Source of the DNA: Rehaibacterium terrae
Lineage (GTDB): Bacteria; Pseudomonadota; Gammaproteobacteria; Xanthomonadales; Xanthomonadaceae
Length of the DNA: 60,109 nt
Assembly (NCBI RefSeq): GCF_014202935.1
Contig: NZ_JACHHX010000005.1
Span: forward strand, 132,227 to 192,335
Direction: 5' to 3'
The notes beneath the pieces were generated by a model that made no database searches, was not told the DNA's origin, and saw nothing but the letters and a program-made list of their open reading frames with translations. Positions 38,287 to 45,878 of the stretch are shown here, piece after piece. Numbering within the stretch: position 1 is the stretch's first letter; each line of letters starts with the position of its first letter. A program made the position numbers and the translations under genes.

Positions 38287-38368
38287 GATCTGTCTTCTGG
38301 GCTCTCCGGGCTCGATTCTGTCAGGCTGGTCTTGCGCTTACAATACGCCTTTGACGCGAAAGCACGCC

Positions 38369-38875
38369 ATGGCCGACCACTCCGTGACCGCGCCCCTCGT
38401 CGGGGTCGTGATGGGCTCCCGCTCCGACTGGGAAACGATGCAGCATGCCGTCGCGCGCCTGGAGCAGCTCGGCGTGCCGCATGAGGTCAGGGTGGTGTCG
38501 GCGCACCGCACTCCCGACCTGCTGTTCGACTATGCCGCCTCGGCGGCGTCGCGCGGGCTGCGCGCGATCATCGCCGGCGCCGGCGGCGCCGCGCATCTGC
38601 CGGGCATGCTGGCCGCCAAGACCCCTGTGCCGGTGCTCGGCGTGCCGGTGCAGAGCAAGGCACTGAACGGTCTGGATTCGTTGCTGTCGATCGTGCAGAT
38701 GCCGGCCGGCATCCCGGTCGCCACCTTCGCCATCGGCGCCGCCGGCGCCGCCAACGCCGCCCTGTTCGCCGCCGCGCTGCTGGCGGCGGACCGCGATGCC
38801 ATCCGCGCCGCGCTGGAGGCCTTCCGCGCCAGGCAGACCGGCGACGTGCTCGACCATCCGGACCCGCGCCTGTGA
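38369..38875 (+). CDS. purE: N5-carboxyaminoimidazole ribonucleotide mutase PurE
   Basis: A 168-aa class I PurE converting N5-CAIR to CAIR in purine synthesis. Motifs: [85 protein letters not shown]. The pairing with purK shows the two-step bacterial route. A TACAAT -10-like hexamer lies 25 bp upstream (38339-38344), but no good -35 is seen. The ATG 38369 is chosen from family alignment; the frame is open upstream. It overlaps purK. Confidence 0.96.
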   Translation: MADHSVTAPLVGVVMGSRSDWETMQHAVARLEQLGVPHEVRVVSAHRTPDLLFDYAASAASRGLRAIIAGAGGAAHLPGMLAAKTPVPVLGVPVQSKALNGLDSLLSIVQMPAGIPVATFAIGAAGAANAALFAAALLAADRDAIRAALEAFRARQTGDVLDHPDPRL

Positions 38876-40017
38876 CCACCGTCGGCATCCTCGGCGGCGG
38901 GCAGCTGGCCCGCATGCTGGCGCTTTCCGGGGCGCCGCTCGGCCTGCGCTTCCTGGTGATGGACAACACCGAGGACGCCTGCGCCGGCCAGTTCGTGCCG
39001 CAACTGGTCGCCGACTACCGCGACCAGGCCGCGCTGGCCGAGTTCGCCACCCGCGTGGACGTGGCCACCTTCGACTTCGAGAACGTGCCCGCCGAGAGCG
39101 CGCAATGGCTGGCCGAGCGGGTGCCCGTGTTCCCGAGTCCGCGCGCGCTCGCCGTCGCGCAGGACCGGCTGGCCGAAAAGACCCTGTTCCGCGAACTCGG
39201 CATTCCGGTACCGGCCTTCGCCGCGGTCGATTCGCGCGCGGGGCTCGACGCCGCCATCGCCGCGGTCGGCACGCCCTGCATCCTCAAGACCCGTCGGCTC
39301 GGCTATGACGGCAAGGGCCAGTTCCGCCTGAAGACTGCGGGCGATGCCGAGACGGCCTGGGCTGCGCTGGGGGCGCAGGCCCGGGCACACGGCCTGATCC
39401 TGGAGGCCTTCGTGCCGTTCCAGCGCGAGCTGTCGGTGGTGGCGGTGCGTGGCCGGGATGGCGAGTTCCGCGCCTGGCCACTGACCGAGAACTGGCACGA
39501 CCATGGCATCCTCAGTGCCAGTCTGGCGCCGGCCAGTGCCGACCCGGCGCTCCAGGCGGCGGCGCTGGAGCAGGCCCGCAAGGTCGCCGAGGCGCTCGAT
39601 TACGTCGGCGTGTTCGCGCTCGAGCTGTTCCTTTGCGACGGCACGCTGCTGGCCAACGAGATGGCGCCGCGCGTGCACAACTCCGGCCACTGGACCATCG
39701 AGGGCGCCGAAACCTCGCAGTTCCAGAACCACCTGCGCGCCGTGCTCGGCCTGCCGCTGGGGGCCACCCGTCCGCTCGGCAGCAGCTGCATGCTCAACTG
39801 GATCGGCGAACTGCCCGATGCGTCCGCGGTGCTGGCCGAACCCTGCGGTCACTGGCACGACTACGGCAAATCGCCGCGGCAGGGGCGCAAGGTCGGCCAT
39901 GCCACCTTCCGCGCCGACGGCGCCGGCGAGCTCGCCGGCGCCCTCGACCGTGCGGCCGCCGCCCTCGGCCGTCAGGCCCAGGTCGCGCCGGTGCTGGCGC
40001 GGTTGCGCGGAGCTTGA
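38872..40017 (+). CDS. purK: N5-carboxyaminoimidazole ribonucleotide synthase PurK
   Basis: A 381-aa ATP-grasp enzyme that carboxylates AIR with ATP and bicarbonate. It has the N-terminal [12 protein letters not shown] nucleotide fold, the ATP-grasp core ([37 protein letters not shown]) and the metal/substrate motif [29 protein letters not shown]. The GTG start at 38872 overlaps the purE stop (GTGA), implying translational coupling. Confidence 0.96.
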   Translation: MTTVGILGGGQLARMLALSGAPLGLRFLVMDNTEDACAGQFVPQLVADYRDQAALAEFATRVDVATFDFENVPAESAQWLAERVPVFPSPRALAVAQDRLAEKTLFRELGIPVPAFAAVDSRAGLDAAIAAVGTPCILKTRRLGYDGKGQFRLKTAGDAETAWAALGAQARAHGLILEAFVPFQRELSVVAVRGRDGEFRAWPLTENWHDHGILSASLAPASADPALQAAALEQARKVAEALDYVGVFALELFLCDGTLLANEMAPRVHNSGHWTIEGAETSQFQNHLRAVLGLPLGATRPLGSSCMLNWIGELPDASAVLAEPCGHWHDYGKSPRQGRKVGHATFRADGAGELAGALDRAAAALGRQAQVAPVLARLRGA

Positions 40018-40021
40018 ACAA

Positions 40022-40139
40022 CAACGGCAACAGCACTCACGGAGCAGGGGCGAAAGGCAAGAGAAAAACGCAGGGAACCATGTCGATCTCCCGCCTCTCT
40101 CCGCTTTTCTCCTTTACTCCGTGAGTGTTGTTGCCGTTG
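40022..40139. repeat. Inverted repeat between convergent purK and ABC ATPase genes
   Basis: Two 23-bp arms, 40022-40044 (CAACGGCAACAGCACTCACG then GAG) and 40117-40139, are reverse complements with one mismatch. They flank 72 bp that is purine-rich on the left and pyrimidine-rich on the right and can extend the pairing imperfectly. It begins 4 bp after the purK stop and fills the gap before the ABC gene's stop. It could act as a bidirectional terminator or be a REP-type palindromic element. Confidence 0.7.
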
Positions 40140-40149
40140 CGCCTGCGCT

Positions 40150-41283
40150 TCAGCGCTCGGTCCCTTCCGGCCCGAACACGACGACGTGTTCGATGTCGGT
40201 CCCGATGCGCAGGCGATGGCCCGGCGCGTGCTGGACGTGGCTTGGGAACAGCGCGCTGACCAGCTCGCCGTCATCCAGTTGCAGCGTGTAGAAGGTTTCC
40301 GCGCCGCGGAACACCGCCGAGACGACCAGCGCCTCGATCCCGTCCGCGCCGTCCGGCTGCAGGTCGTCGGGGCGGATCAGCACCCGCACCGTGCTGCCGG
40401 CGGCGAACTCCATCGCCCGGCCGGTACGCAGCCGGCCGAGCGCGGTGGCGACGGTGTGCGGGTCGAGCACGGTGCCACGGATGAAGCGGCCCTCGCCGAC
40501 GAAGCCGGCCACGAACGGATCGGCCGGACGGTGATAGACCTCGAAGCCCGGTGCCCACTGCAGCAGCTCGCCGGCGCGCATCACCCCGACGGTGTCGGCG
40601 AAGGCGAAGGCCTCGTCCTGGTCGTGGGTGACCAGCAGTGCGGCGATGCCCCAGCCCTTGAGCAGCTGGCGCAGCTCGCTGCGCAGGGCGATGCGCAGGT
40701 GCGCGTCGAGGCTGGAGAAGGGCTCGTCGAGCAGCAGCAGATCCGGCCGTGGCGCCAGCGAGCGGGCCAGCGCCACGCGCTGCTGCTGGCCACCGGAGAG
40801 TTCGTGCGGATAGCGGTCGGCCAGCCCGTCCAGGCCGAGCGGCGCCAGCGCCCCGGCCACGCGCGCGGCGCGTTCGCCGCGCGGCAGCCGGTGCAGTCCG
40901 AAGGCGACGTTCCCGGCCACGGTCAGGTGCGGAAACAGCGCCAGGTCCTGGAACACGAAGCCCACGCCGCGCCGCTCCGGCGACAGCGTGGTCGCGTCGA
41001 TTCCGCGCAGCGCGATGCGGCCGGCGGTCGGCGGATGGAAACCGGCGACCGCGCGCAGCAGCGTGGTCTTGCCGCAGCCGCTGGGGCCGAGCAGGCAGCC
41101 CAGCTCGCCGGGCGCCAGCGTCAGCGACACCTCGTGCACTGCCGGCAGTCCGCCGTAGTTGCAGGACACCCGCTCGACGGCGAGCAGCGGGGCCGTGGCG
41201 CCGGTGGCGGCCGGAGCGCGCGTCGACCCCGGCACGGCGAGGGGGTCGAGTGCGCCCGACGCGGGTGCCGCTTCGCCGTGCAT
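40150..41283 (-). CDS. ABC transporter ATP-binding protein, FbpC/PotA-like, orphan
   Basis: A 377-aa ABC ATPase with a C-terminal TOBE-type domain, as in FbpC, CysA or PotA (import of iron, sulfate, polyamines). Motifs: Walker A GPSGCGKTT, Q-loop FVFQDLALFPHLT, signature LSGGQQQRVALARSL, Walker B LLLLDEPFSSLD and switch histidine VTHDQDEA. The TOBE part begins around FIRGTVLDPH. No permease or binding protein is adjacent, so the substrate is unknown. The first roughly 30 residues look non-conserved, and the true start may be further in. It lies between sodB (same strand) and the inverted repeat. Confidence 0.88.
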   Translation of the reverse strand: MHGEAAPASGALDPLAVPGSTRAPAATGATAPLLAVERVSCNYGGLPAVHEVSLTLAPGELGCLLGPSGCGKTTLLRAVAGFHPPTAGRIALRGIDATTLSPERRGVGFVFQDLALFPHLTVAGNVAFGLHRLPRGERAARVAGALAPLGLDGLADRYPHELSGGQQQRVALARSLAPRPDLLLLDEPFSSLDAHLRIALRSELRQLLKGWGIAALLVTHDQDEAFAFADTVGVMRAGELLQWAPGFEVYHRPADPFVAGFVGEGRFIRGTVLDPHTVATALGRLRTGRAMEFAAGSTVRVLIRPDDLQPDGADGIEALVVSAVFRGAETFYTLQLDDGELVSALFPSHVQHAPGHRLRIGTDIEHVVVFGPEGTER

Positions 41284-41332
41284 GCGTCGTGCGCCCTCGG
41301 TCGGCCGATGCCGGGTCGTCGATGCCGGTGGC

Positions 41333-41911
41333 TCAGGCCATCTGACTGGCGACGAAGTCCCAGTTGACCAGGTTCCAGAACGCCTCGACGTACTTGGCGC
41401 GGGCGTTGCGGTAGTCGATGTAGTAGGCGTGCTCCCACACGTCGCAGGTCAGCAGCGGCTTGTCGGCGCCGGTGAGCGGGGTGGCGGCATTGGAGGTGCT
41501 GACGATGGCCAGGCTGCCGTCCGGGCGCTGCACCAGCCAGGCCCAACCGGAGCCGAAGGTGGTCAGCGCGGTCTGGGTGAACTGCTCCTTGAACTGGGCG
41601 AAGGAGCCGAACGCCTTGACGATCGCCTCGGCCAGCTTGCCGGTCGGCTCGCCGCCGCCGTTCGGGGACAGGCAGTGCCAGTAGAAGGTGTGGTTCCACA
41701 CCTGCGCGGCGTTGTTGAACATGCCGCCCTGCGACTTGCGGACGATCTCTTCCAGATCCAGGTTCTCGAACTCGGTGCCCTTGATCTGGTTGTTGAGGTT
41801 GGTGACGTAGGTCTGGTGGTGCTTGCCGTAGTGATATTCGAGGGTCTCGGCGGAGATGTACGGCTCCAGCGCGTTCTTCTCGTAGGGCAGGGCGGGCAGT
41901 TCGATCGCCAT
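41333..41911 (-). CDS. sodB: Iron superoxide dismutase SodB
   Basis: A 192-aa Fe/Mn-family superoxide dismutase, closest in motifs to Fe-type Sod[45 protein letters not shown] and the C-terminal [31 protein letters not shown]. Metal ligands are the two N-terminal histidines and Asp/His of DVWEH. No signal peptide, so cytosolic. It is divergent from grxD; its start is preceded by GGAGAAGCACC. Confidence 0.96.
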   Translation of the reverse strand: MAIELPALPYEKNALEPYISAETLEYHYGKHHQTYVTNLNNQIKGTEFENLDLEEIVRKSQGGMFNNAAQVWNHTFYWHCLSPNGGGEPTGKLAEAIVKAFGSFAQFKEQFTQTALTTFGSGWAWLVQRPDGSLAIVSTSNAATPLTGADKPLLTCDVWEHAYYIDYRNARAKYVEAFWNLVNWDFVASQMA

Positions 41912-42052
41912 GGTGCTTCTCCTTGTGCTGGCTGGGTGGCTGCGCGGGGGAGCGCGGAAGGACTTACAATTCTAGCCCATCGCCTCGCCGGCAGGCCGGC
42001 CCGGTGCCGGGACGGTGAGGTGCGCGAACCATCACCCCGAGCAGGATCCCCC

Positions 42053-42391
42053 ATGCCCAACTCCCCCACGATCGACCGGATCAAGGCCCTGGTCGAAGGC
42101 CATCCCATCGTCCTGTTCATGAAGGGCACCCCGCAGTTCCCGATGTGCGGCTTCTCCAGCCGGGCGGTGCAGGTGCTCAAGGCCGCCGGCGCCGACTTCG
42201 CGCACGTCAACGTGCTGGAGGACCCGGAGATCCGCGCCAACCTGCCGCGTTACTCCGACTGGCCGACCTTCCCGCAGCTGTTCATCAACGGCGAACTCAT
42301 CGGCGGCTGCGACATCACCGTCGAGCTGTTCGACAGCGGCGAGCTGCACCGCATGGTGGCCGAGGCGCAGAAGCAGAAGGACGAGGCGTGA
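42053..42391 (+). CDS. grxD: Monothiol glutaredoxin GrxD (CGFS type)
   Basis: A 112-aa monothiol glutaredoxin that carries [2Fe-2S] clusters and supports iron-sulfur protein maturation. The active-site CGFS lies in FPMCGFSSRAVQVL, with VLFMKGTP, WPTFPQLFINGELIGGCDI further on; all are family hallmarks. The ATG 42053 fits the normal length. Its stop overlaps the GTG of the following SDR gene, so the two are translationally coupled. Confidence 0.96.
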   Translation: MPNSPTIDRIKALVEGHPIVLFMKGTPQFPMCGFSSRAVQVLKAAGADFAHVNVLEDPEIRANLPRYSDWPTFPQLFINGELIGGCDITVELFDSGELHRMVAEAQKQKDEA

Positions 42392-43140
42392 GCGCGGCCT
42401 TCGATGCCGTCCCGCCGGCGCGGCCCGGCGCCCTGGCCGGCCGCGTGGTGCTGGTGGCCGGCGCCCATGGCGCGCTCGGCGAGGCCAGCGCCCGCGCCTG
42501 CGCCGAGGCTGGCGCCACCGTGGTGCTGCTCGGCCGCCGCGTGCCCAAACTCAACCGCGTGTACGATGCCGTGGCCGCGCTCGGCCCGGAGCCGGCGATC
42601 TATCCGCTCGACCTGGAAGGCGCCGGCCCCAACGACTACGCCGAGCTGGCCGACAAGCTCGCCGCCGAGCTGGGCCGGCTCGATGGCATCGTCCACGCCG
42701 CCGCCGACTTCAAGGCGCTCACGCCGCTGGAGCTGACCGCGCCGGAGGACTTCGTCCGCGCGCTGCACGTCAACCTGCTGGCGCCGTGGCTGCTGACGCA
42801 AGCCTGCCTGCCGCTGCTCAAGCGGGCCGCAGACAGCGCGGTGGTGTTCGTCGGCGAGGATCTGGACCGGGTGTCGCGCGCCTACTGGGGCGGCTACGGC
42901 ATCGCCAAGCACGGCTTGGCCGGGCTGGTGAAGATGCTCGCCGTCGAGCTCGAGAACAGCCCGGTGCGGGTGAGCGCGTTGCAGCCGGCGCCGATGCGTA
43001 CCCCGCTGCGCGCCCGCGCCTACTTCGGCGAGGACCCGGGCCAGTGGCCGGAAGCCTCGGCCTACGCCCCGGCCGTGGTGCACCTGCTGTCGCCGGCCGG
43101 CGTGGCCCAGCGCGGCCAGCTCTGGAAAGTCCGCGCATGA
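42388..43140 (+). CDS. YciK-like short-chain dehydrogenase/reductase
   Basis: A 250-aa SDR with cofactor motif VAGAHGALGEASARACAEAGATVVLLGR, a central NNAG-equivalent VHAAADF and the catalytic Y-x-x-x-K in YGIAKHGLAGLV. This is the YciK pattern; the substrate is unknown. It starts with GTG overlapping the grxD stop and its stop overlaps the marC-type gene, making a three-gene unit. Confidence 0.9.
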   Translation: MSAAFDAVPPARPGALAGRVVLVAGAHGALGEASARACAEAGATVVLLGRRVPKLNRVYDAVAALGPEPAIYPLDLEGAGPNDYAELADKLAAELGRLDGIVHAAADFKALTPLELTAPEDFVRALHVNLLAPWLLTQACLPLLKRAADSAVVFVGEDLDRVSRAYWGGYGIAKHGLAGLVKMLAVELENSPVRVSALQPAPMRTPLRARAYFGEDPGQWPEASAYAPAVVHLLSPAGVAQRGQLWKVRA

Positions 43141-43724
43141 CCACGGCCGCCGCCGCGATCCTGCTGTTCCTGATCCTCGACCCACTGGGCAACATCCCGG
43201 TGTTCCTGAGCCTGCTCAAGCCGCTGCCGCCGCAGCGGCGGCGGGTCGTGCTGGCACGCGAGCTGCTGATCGCGCTGGGCGTGCTGTTCGTGTTCCTGTT
43301 CGCCGGTCAGTACCTGCTGCAGCTGATGCAACTGCGCCAGGAGTCGATCAGCATCGCCGGCGGCATCGTGCTGTTCCTGATCGGCATCAAGATGATCTTC
43401 CCGCGTCCGGAGGGCATCTTCGGCGACGTGCCCGAAGGCGAGCCGTTCATCGTGCCGATGGCCATTCCGCTGATTGCCGGCCCGTCCGGCATGGCGGCGG
43501 TGATGCTGATGGCCAATTCCGACCCCGAGCGCACCGCCGACTGGAGCCTGGCGCTGTTCCTGGCCTGGGCGGCGACCGCGGCGATCCTGTTCGCCGCCAC
43601 CTGGCTGTACCGCTGGCTGGGCATGCGCGTGCTCACCGCCGTCGAGCGGCTGATGGGCATGCTGCTGGTGGCGCTGTCGGTGCAGATGTTCCTCGACGGG
43701 GTGAAGGCCTACCTCGCCGGCTGA
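43137..43724 (+). CDS. MarC/YhgN-family integral membrane protein
   Basis: A 195-aa protein with about six hydrophobic helices and the MarC family pattern: LFLILDPLGNIPVFLSLLK near the N-terminus, GGIVLFLIGIKMIFP in the middle, and FIVPMAIPLIAGPSGMAAVML. The function of MarC proteins is uncertain (no role in antibiotic resistance was confirmed). It overlaps the SDR stop (ATGA). Confidence 0.9.
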   Translation: MTTAAAAILLFLILDPLGNIPVFLSLLKPLPPQRRRVVLARELLIALGVLFVFLFAGQYLLQLMQLRQESISIAGGIVLFLIGIKMIFPRPEGIFGDVPEGEPFIVPMAIPLIAGPSGMAAVMLMANSDPERTADWSLALFLAWAATAAILFAATWLYRWLGMRVLTAVERLMGMLLVALSVQMFLDGVKAYLAG

Positions 43725-43840
43725 GCCCGGCCCGATGGCGAGCCAGGGCCGCGATCGGGCATGCCCCGGCCGGATATCGCCGCCACGGCGGCCCCCGCCG
43801 TCGTGGGTTTGCGCCGGGCTGGCGATGCTTTGATGCTTTT

Positions 43841-43868
43841 CCCCGGTCCCCGGTCCCCGGTCCCCGGT
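43841..43868. repeat. Four tandem copies of the heptamer CCCCGGT
   Basis: Four perfect copies of a 7-bp unit in the intergenic gap between the MarC-type gene and the OlsF-like gene, about 70 bp before the latter. The copy number could vary by slippage. The rest of the gap (43725-43939) shows no gene. Confidence 0.85.
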
Positions 43869-43939
43869 CCCGCCGCCTGTCACACGCCTTTCAGACAGCC
43901 CCCCTATCGTGACGCCGGTCCCCGTGACGGATCGGCCAC

Positions 43940-45667
43940 GTGATCAGCGTCGAACAGAGGTTCTACGAGAAGTTTCCGCGCCTGGCGGCCGGGCGCGGGC
44001 GTGCCTTCAGTCGGCCGGTGGTCGGCCTGCTGCGGCGCGTGACCTGCGAGGCGCGCATCAACGACGTGCTGGCCCACCTGCGCGACACGCAGGGTTTCGA
44101 CTTCGTCGAGCGGGCGCTCGATCAACTGGGGGCGTGCTACCAGGTCGCCCACACCGATCGCGAGAACATCCCGGTGGAAGGGCGCGTGGTGATCGTCGCC
44201 AACCATCCGCTCGGCGCGGTCGATGCCCTGGCCCTGCTGCATCTGGTGGGGTCGGTGCGGCGTGACGTGAAGATCCTCGCCAACGACATGCTGATGCAGC
44301 TGGAGCCGCTGGCGCCGCTGCTGCTGCCTTGCGACGTGTTCGGCGGCGGCCGCAATGCGCTGCGCGAAGCCTACCGCGCGCTGGAGCGCGAGCAGGCGCT
44401 GATCCTGTTCCCGGCCGGCGAGGTCAGCCGGCTGCGACCGCAGGGCGTGCGCGACGGGCGCTGGTCGGCCGGCTTCGTCCGCTTCGCCCGCAAGTCCGGT
44501 GCGCCGGTGCTGCCGGTGCACATCGATGCCCGCAACTCGCCCACCTTCTACGGCGTGTCGATGCTGGCCAAGCCGCTGGCCAGCCTGCTGCTGCCGCGCG
44601 AGATGTTCGCCGCGCGGCAGGCCCGCCTCAGCCTCACGGTGGGCGCGCAGGTGCCGGCGCGGGCGCTGGACGGCACCGGTCTGAGCGACCACCGGCTCGC
44701 ACAGCGCATGCGTGCCCACGTTTACCGGCTGCCCAAGCGCAAGCCGCCACGGTTCGCCACCGCGTCGGCGATCGCCCATCCGGAGAGCCCGCAGGCGGTG
44801 AAGCGCGCCCTCGCCATCGCCGAGCCGCTCGGCCGCACCGGCGACGGCAAGCGCATCCTGCTGCTCGACCCGCAGCCGGATTGCCCGGCGCTGCGCGAGA
44901 TCGGCCGCCTGCGCGAGCTGACTTTCCGCAAGGTGGGCGAGGGCACCGGCCGCCGGCGCGACCTCGACGCCTACGACCGCTGGTATCGGCACATCGTGCT
45001 GTGGGACGAAGAGGCGCTGGAGATCGTCGGCGCCTACCGCATCGCCGAGGGCGCGCAGGTGCTCGACGAGCGCGGCGTCGCCGGCCTGTACACGGCCAGC
45101 CTGTTCGACTACGCCACGGCCGCGGAAGGCTTTCTGCGCGAGGGCGTCGAACTCGGCCGCAGTTTTGTCCAGCCGCGCTACTGGGGCAGCCGCAGTCTCG
45201 ACTACCTCTGGCAGGGCATCGGCGCCTACCTGCGCGGCCGGCCGCAGGTGCGCTACCTGTTCGGCCCGGTCAGCCTGTCGGCCAGCCTGCCGGAGGCCGC
45301 GCGCGACTGGATCGTCGAGGCCCACCGCCACGGCTTCGGCGACCGCGCCGGCCTGGCCCGTGCCCGCAATCCCTACCGGCCTGCCGCCGCGACCGCCACC
45401 GCCGCCGCCGAGGCCTTCGCCACGCTGGACGCAGGCCGGGCGCTGATCGCGCTGAAGTCGAAATTGAGCGATCTTGGTGTCGTTTTGCCGACACTTTATC
45501 GGCAATATGTCGAGCTTTGCGAGCCGGACGGCGTCCTGTTCCTGGACTTCGGCATCGACCCCGGCTTCGGCCATTGCGTCGACGGCCTGATCCGCCTCGA
45601 CCTCACCCGGCTCAAGCCGGCCAAGCGGGCCCGCTACCTCGGGGCGCCGGCTGCCGCGGATGCCTGA
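43940..45667 (+). CDS. Fused acyltransferase: PlsC-like plus hemolysin/OlsB-like GNAT domain (OlsF-like)
   Basis: A 575-aa cytoplasmic or membrane-associated enzyme with two acyltransferase domains. The N-terminal domain has the HX4D motif (NHPLGAVD, His89 and Asp94) and FPAGEVSR of PlsC-type lysophospholipid acyltransferases. The C-terminal domain, from about residue 320, resembles the hemolysin-type acetyltransferases of the OlsB group (REIGRLRELTFRKVGEG, DRWYRHIVLWDEEALEIVGAYRIA, ELGRSFVQPRYWG). This order matches OlsF of Serratia, a bifunctional enzyme making ornithine lipids from ornithine. The lipid made here is not proven by sequence. Monocistronic by position. Confidence 0.85.
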   Translation: MISVEQRFYEKFPRLAAGRGRAFSRPVVGLLRRVTCEARINDVLAHLRDTQGFDFVERALDQLGACYQVAHTDRENIPVEGRVVIVANHPLGAVDALALLHLVGSVRRDVKILANDMLMQLEPLAPLLLPCDVFGGGRNALREAYRALEREQALILFPAGEVSRLRPQGVRDGRWSAGFVRFARKSGAPVLPVHIDARNSPTFYGVSMLAKPLASLLLPREMFAARQARLSLTVGAQVPARALDGTGLSDHRLAQRMRAHVYRLPKRKPPRFATASAIAHPESPQAVKRALAIAEPLGRTGDGKRILLLDPQPDCPALREIGRLRELTFRKVGEGTGRRRDLDAYDRWYRHIVLWDEEALEIVGAYRIAEGAQVLDERGVAGLYTASLFDYATAAEGFLREGVELGRSFVQPRYWGSRSLDYLWQGIGAYLRGRPQVRYLFGPVSLSASLPEAARDWIVEAHRHGFGDRAGLARARNPYRPAAATATAAAEAFATLDAGRALIALKSKLSDLGVVLPTLYRQYVELCEPDGVLFLDFGIDPGFGHCVDGLIRLDLTRLKPAKRARYLGAPAAADA

Positions 45668-45775
45668 CCTGCGCGAGACCAGCGCGAGTGCCACGGAACT
45701 GTCATCAAACCCCGATATGCTGTTAAACTGGCGTTAACCCTCCCGGGCCGTACGGACTCGGGTCGGGCTCGGGGA

Positions 45776-45791
45776 AGTGACTGGAATCACT
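45776..45791. promoter_or_regulatory. Palindromic operator candidate upstream of the Oar-type receptor
   Basis: AGTGA-CTGGAA-TCACT is a 5-bp inverted repeat with 6-bp spacing, about 90 bp before the receptor start. GTTAA occurs twice just upstream (45722-45739 region), which could include promoter elements. The size and symmetry suit a dimeric repressor, but no factor is identified. Confidence 0.3.
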
Positions 45792-45878
45792 GCATCGCGC
45801 GACCGGTATCGCGCACTCCGGACTGCGGCAGACAGGACGCCTCGAATTTCCTTTCCGCAATCAGACAGGGCATAGACC

